In this document: positions 8,305 through 16,007 of the stretch, one piece after another
Layout of the letters: the number at the start of each line of letters is the position of its first letter
How positions within the stretch are numbered: position 1 is the stretch's first letter
Position numbers and translations under genes: made by a program
Assembly (NCBI GenBank): GCA_937922085.1
Contig: CAKZVD010000037.1
Location: forward strand, 1 to 43,667
From: an uncultured Tenacibaculum sp.
GTDB taxonomy: Bacteria > Bacteroidota > Bacteroidia > Flavobacteriales > Flavobacteriaceae
Reading direction: 5' to 3'
DNA length: 43,667 nt
The notes under the pieces: generated by a model
What the model was told of the DNA's origin: nothing
Seen by the model: the letters and a program-made list of their open reading frames with translations, nothing else
Database searches by the model: none

Positions 8305-10182
8305 ATGAGTTTATTTACAACAACGTATGATGTTATTGTAGTAGGAGGAGGCCACGCTGGTAGTGAAGCTGCTGCTGGTAGTGCAAATATGGGAGCTAGA
8401 ACATTGTTAATTACAATGAACTTACAAAACATTGCTCAAATGAGTTGTAATCCTGCAATGGGTGGTATTGCAAAAGGTCAAATTGTAAGAGAAATTGATG
8501 CATTAGGTGGTTATAGTGGAATAGTTACTGATAAAACTGCTATTCAATTTAAAATGCTGAACAAATCTAAAGGTCCTGCTATGTGGAGTCCAAGAGCTCA
8601 ATCTGATAGAATGCAGTTTGCTGAATGTTGGAGAACGATGTTAGAGCAGACTGAAAATTTAGACTTTTATCAAGACTCTGTTAACGGTCTTATCTTTGAT
8701 GGTAATAAAATTATTGGTGTAAAAACGGCACTTGGTTTAGAAATAAAAGCAAAGACAGTAATTTTAACTGCTGGTACCTTCTTAAATGGTTTAATTCATA
8801 TTGGAGAAAAAACATTTGGCGGTGGTAGAGCAGGAGAGGGAGCTTCTACAGGTATTACAGAGGATTTAGTAGAAAAAGGTTTTGAGTCTGGTAGAATGAA
8901 AACAGGAACTCCACCAAGAGTAGATGGTAGATCTTTAGATTATTCTAAAATGACAGAGCAACCTGGAGATGAAAAGACTGAAAAATTTTCATATTCACCC
9001 ACTACTTCTGCTTTAAAAAAGCAACGTTCTTGTTATTTAACCTATACAAATCAAAGAACTCACGACTTATTAAAAGAAGGTTTCGATCGTTCCCCTATGT
9101 TTAATGGACGTATAAAATCTACTGGACCTAGATATTGTCCTTCAGTTGAAGATAAAGTAAATCGTTTTGCTGAAAAAGACAGACATCAAATATTCGTAGA
9201 ACCTGAAGGTTGGACTACTGTAGAAATTTATGTAAATGGTTTTTCTACTTCTTTACCTGAAGATATTCAAGATAAAGCAATACGATCTATAGCTGGTTTT
9301 GAGAATGTAAAATTCTTTAGATATGGTTACGCTATCGAATATGATTACTTTCCACCAACTCAACTAACACATTCTTTAGAAACTAAATTAATAGAAAACT
9401 TATTCTTTGCGGGTCAAATTAATGGAACAACAGGTTATGAGGAAGCTGCATCGCAAGGTTTAATGGCTGGTATTAATGCTGCATTAAAGGTTCAAAATAA
9501 AGAATCTTTCATTTTAAAAAGAAGTGAAGCATACATTGGAGTATTAATAGATGATTTAATTACAAAGGGAACAGAAGAACCATATAGAATGTTTACTTCT
9601 AGAGCTGAGTATAGAACTTTATTAAGGCAAGATAATGCTGATTTAAGATTAACTCCAAGATCTTATGAGTTAGGTTTAGCTTCTCAAGAAAGAATGGATA
9701 GGGTGGTAGAAAAGAAAGAAAAAACAGAAAAAACAATCCAATTCATTAAAAATCTAAGTGTAACAAAAGAAGAAATAAACCCAATTTTAGAGAAAAAAAA
9801 TCTTGCAGTAGTAAATCAATCGATGAAATTATATAAAATAGCTGCACGTCCTCAATTAAACTTTAAAGATTTATTGACTATAGAAAAATTAAAAGAGTAC
9901 ACTCTCAATAATAATATAGATCAAGAAATTATAGAACAAGTTGAAATTCATTTAAAATACTCAGGATATATAGCAAAGGAAAAAAACAATGCTGATAAAC
10001 TAAATCGATTAGAAAACGTTCCTATTCCTTCTACTTTTGATTACACAAAAGTAAAGTCATTGTCCTATGAGGCACGTGAAAAACTAACTAAAATAAAACC
10101 TACTAGTATTTCGCAAGCAAGTAGAATTAGTGGTGTTTCTCCAAGTGATGTTTCAGTTTTACTTGTTTATATGGGTAGATAA
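8305..10182 (+). CDS. mnmG: tRNA uridine-5-carboxymethylaminomethyl(34) synthesis protein MnmG
   Basis: A 625-residue protein, the usual MnmG/GidA length. With MnmE it installs the carboxymethylaminomethyl group on wobble U34 of several tRNAs, using FAD, NADH and methylene-tetrahydrofolate. Visible signatures are the FAD-binding GGGHAG at residues 13-18, the block SCNPAMGGIAKGQIVREID, GRMKTGTPPRVD, the second nucleotide-binding region GQINGTTGYEEAA, and SRAEYR-LLRQDNAD, followed by the helical C-terminal tail that contacts MnmE and tRNA. The start ATG at 8305 is 61 bp after ybeY. mnmG (historically gidA) lies beside the origin in many bacteria, which fits the parS-like sites on both sides here. 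A hairpin containing parS-like site 2 follows the stop. Confidence 0.98.
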   Translation: MSLFTTTYDVIVVGGGHAGSEAAAGSANMGARTLLITMNLQNIAQMSCNPAMGGIAKGQIVREIDALGGYSGIVTDKTAIQFKMLNKSKGPAMWSPRAQSDRMQFAECWRTMLEQTENLDFYQDSVNGLIFDGNKIIGVKTALGLEIKAKTVILTAGTFLNGLIHIGEKTFGGGRAGEGASTGITEDLVEKGFESGRMKTGTPPRVDGRSLDYSKMTEQPGDEKTEKFSYSPTTSALKKQRSCYLTYTNQRTHDLLKEGFDRSPMFNGRIKSTGPRYCPSVEDKVNRFAEKDRHQIFVEPEGWTTVEIYVNGFSTSLPEDIQDKAIRSIAGFENVKFFRYGYAIEYDYFPPTQLTHSLETKLIENLFFAGQINGTTGYEEAASQGLMAGINAALKVQNKESFILKRSEAYIGVLIDDLITKGTEEPYRMFTSRAEYRTLLRQDNADLRLTPRSYELGLASQERMDRVVEKKEKTEKTIQFIKNLSVTKEEINPILEKKNLAVVNQSMKLYKIAARPQLNFKDLLTIEKLKEYTLNNNIDQEIIEQVEIHLKYSGYIAKEKNNADKLNRLENVPIPSTFDYTKVKSLSYEAREKLTKIKPTSISQASRISGVSPSDVSVLLVYMGR

Positions 10183-10204
10183 AAATATTAAATACTATAA
10201 AAAT

Positions 10205-10233
10205 TAAAAACGTTCCATGTGGAACGTTTTTTT
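10205..10233 (+). terminator. mnmG terminator built around parS-like site 2
   Basis: The arms AAAAACGTTCCA and TGGAACGTTTTT flank a 2-base TG centre and run into TTTTTT. The inner 14-mer GTTCCATGTGGAAC at 10212-10225 is a parS-like site (one base from the perfect palindrome). It stands about 25 bp after the mnmG stop, so the same DNA can serve as a ParB site and as a transcription terminator. Confidence 0.65.
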
Positions 10234-10530
10234 TACACCTTATAAATAGATGCTATTATAAAAATAAAAAAGCTATTTTACGTGAGTTCGATATAACAAA
10301 AAACGTATCCATTCGAGTAAACTTTACAGAGATTGAATGGAGTCGAAATCATAAAAAATTGGTGTTAAATATTTTTTTTTTAGTTTTAAAACATTTTCAT
10401 CTATAGTTCAATTGAGTCATACTAAATTACAATCCCCTATCTAAAACCACTTCAAACAACCATTAAAAAACAAAACTTTCACATCAGACTCACTTCATTT
10501 AATAACTTTCTACTTAAAACATCACATAAT

Positions 10531-10544
10531 GTTTCATGTGGAAC
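10531..10544. promoter_or_regulatory. parS-like ParB site 3
   Basis: The core is GTTTCATGTGGAAC, flanked to give TGTTTCATGTGGAACA. It matches the Bacillus parS 16-mer at 14 of 16 positions if the C/T and G/A changes are read against TGTTTCACGTGAAACA. It stands in gene-free DNA with no hairpin tail, which argues for a protein site rather than a terminator. Confidence 0.75.
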
Positions 10545-11363
10545 ATTGAGTAAATAAATCTAAAACACCCTTTATATATTTAAATAAAACTCTATCCATT
10601 CAATTTAACGATAATAAAGTTTATCTAAAAAACAAAAATCAGTTCTTAACAACTAATCTTACTGAGTAATTCTGATATATATATATTTCACACATTAAAG
10701 GTACTAAAATTGACATTTTAGTACTACATGATTCCACAAAAAAACAGGCTACAAAATTAAATATCTATATATACTTAAAGAATTACTCATATAAAAATGT
10801 CATAAACTGCCGCAGCTAAAAGAGCAAAAATCATCTATAAAAATTCTTATTTATATATTCTGAAGTAAGTCTTAGAAAATTTAATCATTAAATATAGACT
10901 TGCAATTAAACAAATATTTATTATATATTTTAAATACATCTGTAATCTAAACATCATTTAACTCGAAGTAGACCCCAAGAGTTAAAACAATTTTAAGTTG
11001 GTTATAATCTATTTTCACAATCTACCCCCTGATTTGAATATACTTTTTAATCACTTCTTTATTTATACATTGACTTACTCAATTTAATAACAACTACTCA
11101 TCAAAAATTTCTCATCCCTACACATTATTTAAAAAAATATATTTTACAGTTATACTATTCCCTGTATTAATTCTCTTTTTTGAGTGAATTTACTGGAACG
11201 ATGTAAATCAAAAAACAAACCTAATTTCCATCAATCCTTATTCCCAAAACTGAATACCTCACCTATATTCTACCTCTAAATAAACTTCTTTAAAAACATC
11301 CTAAACTAAAAAAAATAAATTTTATTTATGCAAGCATACAATACAATGTATATAGAAAAATTA

Positions 11364-11430
11364 TTTTTTTCACTTTTCAATGCAAGACATTCTATAATTA
11401 AATTCTTACCTATTACAGTGCTATTAAAAA
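11364..11430 (+). repeat. Degenerate direct repeat, copy 1
   Basis: It begins with T7 then CACTTTTCAATGCAAGACA. The first 26 bases match copy 2 at 12239 with one mismatch; similarity then fades over about 40 more bases (ATTAAA-CTCTT and CTATT...GC-ATTAAAA blocks). The repeats lie 875 bp apart in the gene-free spacer. Confidence 0.7.
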
Positions 11431-11902
11431 TATTTACTTGTATTTTACAAGACATAAAAGATAATATAATAACATTTTTTAATTACACCTTTCATAAATA
11501 TCATCACTTATAAAAACCAAAATACTTATATCAGTATTCAAACATAAATATTAAAGCTAACTCTATATTTTATTCAGTTATACACCAACAATAAACATGA
11601 TTAAAACCTTATAAAAATTATAAACTCAACACCATCTATATTTCAATTTATAATAACAACTCAGTTCATGTTTTTCTTTTAACCAACCATAAACAAAACC
11701 TTATACTTCTATTTCACTAAGTAAACCATAAAAGAAACTAAGAGATTCACTAAAGATAATTCTTAAACATTCCTTCATAACTTTATTCTTTTCTAAAAAC
11801 AGAAAACTTAAATAAATCACAAGTTTTAAACTTTACAATAAAATTCAAAACGTTTAAAATCTACACCACATTCAATCTCTTTAAATAACAAAACAAGTAG
11901 AT

Positions 11903-11916
11903 GTTTCATGTGGAAC
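11903..11916. promoter_or_regulatory. parS-like ParB site 4
   Basis: The core GTTTCATGTGGAAC is identical to site 3. Flanks extend the symmetry (AGAT...ATCT, 11899-11920). It is in gene-free DNA. Confidence 0.75.
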
Positions 11917-12238
11917 ATCTCAAATAAAAATCAAAAACACTAATAAAAAAATATATTTACTTTTAATATAAATCAGAGAATTACAATTAAAAATTATCGT
12001 AATTACATTATTCAACATACTCAATTAAGAAACTACAAAGTGAATTTAAAACTAAGAGGGAATGTATAAAATTAAACCAGCATGATAAATACAAACTATA
12101 ATGATTCATATTCCAACTCACAGTACGTAAAAAAAATAAAAACATTCCTTATAAATTTATAAACGGTATTGAAAAAAAATCGACGAAGCAAGCTTCGTTA
12201 TATAAATTTACTTAATCTAAACACACAAGGTGTTTCAT

Positions 12239-12306
12239 TTTTTTTCACTTTTCGATGCAAGACAACAAAAAATTAAACTCTTCACTATTGCTCTGCAATT
12301 AAAATA
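12239..12306 (+). repeat. Degenerate direct repeat, copy 2
   Basis: T7 then CACTTTTCGATGCAAGACA, matching copy 1 at 11364 with one mismatch in the first 26 bases, and partial similarity after it. It ends about 10 bp before parS-like site 5. Confidence 0.7.
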
Positions 12307-12316
12307 AATATCTATT

Positions 12317-12330
12317 GTTCCATGTGGAAC
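12317..12330. promoter_or_regulatory. parS-like ParB site 5
   Basis: The core GTTCCATGTGGAAC is identical to site 2. It is followed by ATGATAAAAT, with no T-tract, so it is not a terminator here. Confidence 0.75.
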
Positions 12331-12404
12331 ATGATAAAATAATTTTAAATAAAAATACAGAAATAGATAAACAACATTCACTATTTTTGAATCGACAATT
12401 TTAA

Positions 12405-12420
12405 AGTTCCACGTGAAACA
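12405..12420. promoter_or_regulatory. parS-like ParB site 6, nearly identical to Bacillus parS
   Basis: AGTTCCACGTGAAACA differs from the well-known B. subtilis parS TGTTCCACGTGAAACA only in the first base. It ends 9 bp before the methyltransferase start codon, so bound ParB could also affect expression of that gene. Confidence 0.85.
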
Positions 12421-12429
12421 GTAATAAGA

Positions 12430-13281
12430 ATGAATATTAAAAAAGGTAATAAAGTTTATATTAAAACAAAAGATTACACTTTAACTAATGAAGAATTTAA
12501 ATTGTATTATAATAAAGAATTAGATTTATTATTTACAAAACCTATTCCTATAAACTTAGAAAAATATTATGAAAGTGATGACTACATTTCTCATACAGAT
12601 AGTAGAAAATCTTTGATTGATAAAATATATCAGTATGTAAAAAACTATTCATTAAAACAAAAACTTAAATTAATAAATTCATTTAATTTAAAAAACAAAG
12701 AGCTATTAGATATAGGAGCCGGTACAGGTGATTTTATTAATATTTGTAAAAATAATGGATGGAATGTAACAGGTGTTGAACCATCTAAAAAAGCAAATGA
12801 AATAGCTTCAACTAAGGGTTTAGTTCTAAAAAAAGAATTAAATGAAATAGAAGGGGAGCAATATGATGTTATTACAATGTGGCATGTTTTAGAACATATT
12901 CCAAATTTAGAAACTTATATTTTAAAATTAAAAAAGTTATTAAAAAAAGATGGTGTTTTAATTGTTGCCGTTCCTAATTACAAATCCTTTGACGCAAATC
13001 ATTATAAACAATTTTGGGCCGCTTATGATGTACCTAGACATTTATGGCATTTTTCTAAAACGGCTATTTCAAAAATATTTTCTACTGTTGCTATAAAATT
13101 AGAAAAAGAAATTCCTATGAAATTTGATTCTTACTATGTTTCATTATTATCTGAAAAATATAAAAAATCTAGTTTACCTTTATTTAAAGCTTTTTATATA
13201 GGTTTTAAATCAAATTTTAAAGCAATGAAAACAAAAGAGTATTCTTCTCTAATTTACATCTTAAAAAACGATAAAAACTAA
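12430..13281 (+). CDS. Class I SAM-dependent methyltransferase
   Basis: A 283-residue protein. The Rossmann-fold methyltransferase signature is visible: motif I LLDIGAGTGDF at about residues 93-103, the acidic end of beta-2 in VTGVEPS (about 113-119), and post-motif WHVLEHIPN (about 155-163) with a following LLKKDGVLIVAVPN. About 90 N-terminal residues precede the fold, in a layout like the Methyltransf_23-type methyltransferases of flavobacteria. No Cys-rich N-terminal zinc site is seen, although such proteins often have one. The substrate cannot be told. It begins right after parS-like site 6, is transcribed alone and ends at a strong bidirectional hairpin shared with the DoxX gene. Confidence 0.88.
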   Translation: MNIKKGNKVYIKTKDYTLTNEEFKLYYNKELDLLFTKPIPINLEKYYESDDYISHTDSRKSLIDKIYQYVKNYSLKQKLKLINSFNLKNKELLDIGAGTGDFINICKNNGWNVTGVEPSKKANEIASTKGLVLKKELNEIEGEQYDVITMWHVLEHIPNLETYILKLKKLLKKDGVLIVAVPNYKSFDANHYKQFWAAYDVPRHLWHFSKTAISKIFSTVAIKLEKEIPMKFDSYYVSLLSEKYKKSSLPLFKAFYIGFKSNFKAMKTKEYSSLIYILKNDKN

Positions 13282-13341
13282 TTTTAAATACCTTTTTACC
13301 TTATTATTATTTAAAACAATATAAGTTTATACCTAAAAAAT

Positions 13342-13377
13342 AAAAACCTCTTAAAAGTAATATTTTAAGAGGTTTTT
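13342..13377. terminator. Bidirectional terminator, methyltransferase / doxX
   Basis: A 15-bp stem with arms AAAAACCTCTTAAAA and TTTTAAGAGGTTTTT and a 6-base loop GTAATA. A- and T-tracts on the two sides suit both convergent genes. Confidence 0.9.
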
Positions 13378-13417
13378 TAATAAATAAATTTTATTTAAAA
13401 ATTCATAATTATAAATT

Positions 13418-13816
13418 TTAATTATTTAATAAATAAACACCAAAAATGTTTATTATAAAGTAAACTGCTAATGTCATTGCTCCTGCATAATCTTTTGCTA
13501 AACGTTGACCTATTAATAAGAATATTAAACTTAGTGCAGAAATTTCTGTTCCAAGTAAAGCTAAACTTTTTTCTCCAGTAACAGCTAAATTAAAAATTCC
13601 GACAAACATAAATGCTCCAGCTAAAATTTCCATCACCAAAATAATTACTAATAATAATGGAACCGCATTTTTTAAAGGAGAATTTTTAAAATGATCTTTT
13701 ATAAAAGAAGCATTACCATTCCAGTCCATAACTTTATCGATTCCCGATTGTAAAAAAGTTACGGTTAAAAATAATAACACTAAGATCTCTGTTATGTTTT
13801 CTTGTATAAGTTTCAT
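13418..13816 (-). CDS. DoxX-family membrane protein
   Basis: A 132-residue membrane protein if translation starts at MKLIQENITEI (13816). An upstream in-frame Met at 13879 would add 21 residues (MTQFFLFVTNSS) without family character, so I prefer the internal start. Four hydrophobic helices are visible, about residues 10-28, 50-75, 85-105 and 108-130. The first carries the DoxX hallmark FLQSGIDKVMDW, where the Gly-x-x-Lys follows the helix. DoxX/SURF4-like proteins sit in the inner membrane and some are quinone- or thiol-related; the role here is unknown. A 12/14 match to the parS-like core (13810-13823) covers the start codon and is probably chance. Confidence 0.85.
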   Translation of the reverse strand: MKLIQENITEILVLLFLTVTFLQSGIDKVMDWNGNASFIKDHFKNSPLKNAVPLLLVIILVMEILAGAFMFVGIFNLAVTGEKSLALLGTEISALSLIFLLIGQRLAKDYAGAMTLAVYFIINIFGVYLLNN

Positions 13817-13931
13817 GTGGTATAGTTTGTAATGGATAAAATTACTACTATTTGTAACAAATAAAAAAAATTGCGTCATATAAGTAACAATTAATAGTAT
13901 ATTTATAACATTATCAACTCAAAATTTAACT

Positions 13932-14861
13932 ATGGACAATTTACCAATTTTATTACCCCTTATTTTTATAGCAGTTATTATTATATTTTCTGCTTTTTTT
14001 ACTGTAAAACAACAAACTGCAGCTGTTATAGAACGATTTGGAAAATTTCAAAGTATTCGTCAATCAGGTCTTCATTTAAAAGTTCCTGTGGTAGATAGAA
14101 TTGCTGGGAAATTAAGTCTTAAGATTCAACAATTAGATGTTATTATAGAAACAAAGACATTAGATGATGTTTTTGTTAAATTAAAAGTATCTGTACAATA
14201 CAAAGTAATTAAAGACAAAGTATATGAAGCTTTTTATAAGTTAGATTATCCACATGATCAAATAACTTCGTATGTATTTGATGTAGTACGTGCAGAAGTA
14301 CCTAAAATGAAATTAGATGATGTTTTTGTGAAGAAAGATGATATTGCTATTGCTGTAAAATCTGAATTAAATGAAGCAATGATGACTTACGGTTATGATA
14401 TCATTAAAACATTAGTAACTGATATTGATCCAGATGCACAAGTAAAAGAAGCAATGAATAGGATTAATGCTGCAGATAGAGAAAAGACAGCTGCACAATA
14501 TGAAGGAGATGCACAACGTATTTTAATTGTTGAAAAAGCTAAAGCAGAAGCAGAAAGTAAACGTTTACAAGGTCAAGGTATTGCTGATCAACGTCGAGAA
14601 ATTGCAAGAGGTTTAGAAGAATCTGTTGAAGTTTTAAATAAAGTAGGAATTAACAGTCAGGAAGCTTCTGCTTTAATCGTTGTTACACAACATTATGATA
14701 CATTACAATCTATTGGTCAAGAAACAAATAGTAATTTAATATTATTACCTAATTCACCACAAGCGGGTAGTCAAATGCTGAATGATATGGTAGCTAGTTT
14801 TACTGCTAGTAATCAAATAGGTGAAGCTATGAAGAATTCAAAAAACAAAAAGAAGGAATAA
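13932..14861 (+). CDS. SPFH-domain protein (stomatin/prohibitin-like)
   Basis: A 309-residue protein. One N-terminal membrane anchor (about residues 5-24, ILLPLIFIAVIIIFSAFF) is followed by the SPFH domain: AAVIERFGKFQSIRQSGLH (about 32-50), the VPVVDRI block, and VQYKV. A charged helical region with EKAKAEAESKRLQGQGIA (about 203-222) matches the flotillin/stomatin coiled coil. The known family forms large membrane-associated oligomeric rings that organise membrane microdomains and often work with proteases. No NfeD-like or FtsH partner gene is adjacent. It is monocistronic and ends at a strong terminator. Confidence 0.93.
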   Translation: MDNLPILLPLIFIAVIIIFSAFFTVKQQTAAVIERFGKFQSIRQSGLHLKVPVVDRIAGKLSLKIQQLDVIIETKTLDDVFVKLKVSVQYKVIKDKVYEAFYKLDYPHDQITSYVFDVVRAEVPKMKLDDVFVKKDDIAIAVKSELNEAMMTYGYDIIKTLVTDIDPDAQVKEAMNRINAADREKTAAQYEGDAQRILIVEKAKAEAESKRLQGQGIADQRREIARGLEESVEVLNKVGINSQEASALIVVTQHYDTLQSIGQETNSNLILLPNSPQAGSQMLNDMVASFTASNQIGEAMKNSKNKKKE

Positions 14862-14879
14862 TATAACTTATTAAAAAAT

Positions 14880-14908
14880 AAAAACCAGTAAGAATATTAC
14901 TGGTTTTT
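14880..14908 (+). terminator. Terminator of the SPFH gene
   Basis: Arms AAAAACCAGTAA and TTACTGGTTTTT, 12 bp, loop GAATA, starting 19 bp after the stop codon. Confidence 0.9.
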
Positions 14909-14922
14909 AATACTTCATAAAT

Positions 14923-14950
14923 AAAAAGCTCACATAATTGTGAGCTTTTT
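14923..14950 (-). terminator. Terminator of tatA
   Basis: Arms AAAAAGCTCACA and TGTGAGCTTTTT, 12 bp, loop TAAT. It lies 15 bp beyond the tatA stop on the minus strand and can also act in the other direction. Confidence 0.88.
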
Positions 14951-14964
14951 ATTTTATATAAATG

Positions 14965-15147
14965 TTATTTTGTTTCTTCTTGTTTTTCGTCTTCTTTGGT
15001 AGCATCTTTAAATTCTTTAATACCAGAACCTAGTCCTTTCATTAATTCAGGTATTTTTTTACCACCAAAAAGTAATAATACTACTACTAAGACGATTACT
15101 ATTTGATATCCACCAGGAATTCCTAAAAATATTGTTAATGCGTTCAT
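14965..15147 (-). CDS. tatA: Sec-independent protein translocase subunit TatA/TatE
   Basis: A 60-residue protein, normal for short TatA. It has one membrane helix (about residues 14-28, [15 protein letters not shown]), the conserved [19 protein letters not shown] hinge and amphipathic helix, and an acidic tail. TatA oligomers form the conduit of the twin-arginine pathway for folded proteins. The usual tatC partner is not next to it, as is common in Bacteroidota. It is preceded by its own promoter-like element within the tail of the GIN-domain gene. Confidence 0.95.
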   Translation of the reverse strand: MNALTIFLGIPGGYQIVIVLVVVLLLFGGKKIPELMKGLGSGIKEFKDATKEDEKQEETK

Positions 15148-15166
15148 TATTCAAAATTTGATTTTA

Positions 15167-15200
15167 CAAAGATAATAAAAACTTTAATTACGAGATTCAA
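15167..15200 (-). promoter_or_regulatory. Bacteroidota-type promoter for tatA
   Basis: On the minus strand TTG (15198-15200) is followed after 23 bp by TATCTTTG (15167-15174), a perfect TAnnTTTG -7 element, about 20 bp before the tatA ATG. Spacer length is at the long end of the flavobacterial range. Confidence 0.5.
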
Positions 15201-15864
15201 TTGTACCACCAATAACCTTTCTTTCATCAATAACTTCAGGTTTTCCTTTATACAAAATAGTACCACCAAAGCTAACTTTAGCGTTTAATGTTTCTCCTGT
15301 ATGAACTTCTGCCTTTGCACCAGAACCTGCATTTATCGATGACATGTTATTAACTTTTAAATTATAACCATGATAAGTTGCACCTAAATCTAATTTAACT
15401 GTTTGATTTTTTGCTGTACCAGAAAGCTTAATAATACCCCCTGAAGAAGCTTTTACAGTTAAATGTTTAGTATCTATAGTTAGATTAATTAAAGCTCCTT
15501 CTTGAGCTTTAATTTCAATATGGTTTTGATTAAATAACTCTTTACTAATTAAAGTAGCTGCTTCATTAGCATCTATGATAGCGATAGGCTTATTAAAATA
15601 TAAAATTACTTTTACTTTACCATTAGCTGTAGTTTCAGGAAAAGACAGTTTTATTTTTAAAGTATTATTTTTCTCTTTTACTCTTACTTTTTCAGCTTTT
15701 TCGCCTGAAATAATAAGTTCTTGTTTATCAGATTTTATTAATTCTATATCTATTCCACTATAAACTTTAAGTGTTTCAAAATCTTTTAATTTCTTAGTTA
15801 TTTGCGTTTGCGCTGTGATTAATAAACTAAAAAAACAAAGTTTTAAAAAAAATATTTGTTTCAT
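15184..15864 (-). CDS. GIN-domain (DUF2807) exported protein
   Basis: A 226-residue protein with a signal peptide (FFLKLCFFSLLITAQ). The rest is a right-handed beta-helix-like repeat protein of the DUF2807 type (putative auto-transporter adhesin, head GIN domain): it has FETLKVYSGIDIELIKSDKQ, then strands with regularly spaced small residues (LKVNNMSSINAGSGAKAEV) and ends in GGTIESRN. The family is very common in Bacteroidota envelopes and its molecular role is not established. It is followed 36 bp later by tatA, which appears to have its own promoter. Coding call is firm. Confidence 0.88.
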   Translation of the reverse strand: MKQIFFLKLCFFSLLITAQTQITKKLKDFETLKVYSGIDIELIKSDKQELIISGEKAEKVRVKEKNNTLKIKLSFPETTANGKVKVILYFNKPIAIIDANEAATLISKELFNQNHIEIKAQEGALINLTIDTKHLTVKASSGGIIKLSGTAKNQTVKLDLGATYHGYNLKVNNMSSINAGSGAKAEVHTGETLNAKVSFGGTILYKGKPEVIDERKVIGGTIESRN

Positions 15865-15985
15865 TTTTAATTACTTAGGGTCGTATAATAATAAACTTTA
15901 AATAAGAATGATTCGTATAATTTAAAAGTTAAAATTGTGTAATTATGCTACTTTCAAATTTTAAAATCTTTCAAAAATAAAAAAC

Positions 15986-16003
15986 AAAGGATTTAAATCC
16001 TTT
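15986..16003 (-). terminator. Weak hairpin after rnr
   Basis: AAAGGATTTAAATCCTTT is a perfect 18-bp palindrome, 5 bp beyond the rnr stop. Stem strength is low because the loop must come from its AT centre; an A-rich stretch on the + strand gives U residues after it on the minus strand. Confidence 0.4.
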
Positions 16004-16007
16004 AATA

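Larger units (their letters stand above)
10183..12429. other. 2.2-kb gene-free spacer, G-depleted on the + strand, with ParB sites
   Basis: I see no convincing gene on either strand. Frames are short and lack any recognisable domain, and a 61-codon frame at 11328-11513 has random-looking composition. In the four lines 11041-11280 my hand count gives about 51 C against 11 G, while A+T stays high. The spacer holds five parS-like sites (10212, 10531, 11903, 12317, 12406), a degenerate direct repeat (11364-11430 and 12239-12306) and a small hairpin at 12183-12198 (arm ACGAAGC). It looks like a chromosome-partition (centromere-like) region. Decayed genes on the minus strand are an alternative. Confidence 0.7.

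Noticed and set aside
10285..10350. TTCGAGT...GAGTCGAA segments like dispersed flavobacterial intergenic repeats
   Set aside because: The arms are imperfect, and I find no second copy in the window to support a repeat family.
11328..11513. 61-residue frame in the 2.2-kb spacer
   Set aside because: It has no homology I recognise, overlaps the degenerate repeat, and its composition follows the local A/C/T bias.
13810..13823. GTTTCATGTGGTAT, near-match to the parS-like core
   Set aside because: Two mismatches are in the right half-site and it covers the DoxX start codon, so chance is the simpler reading; I did not count it as a seventh site.
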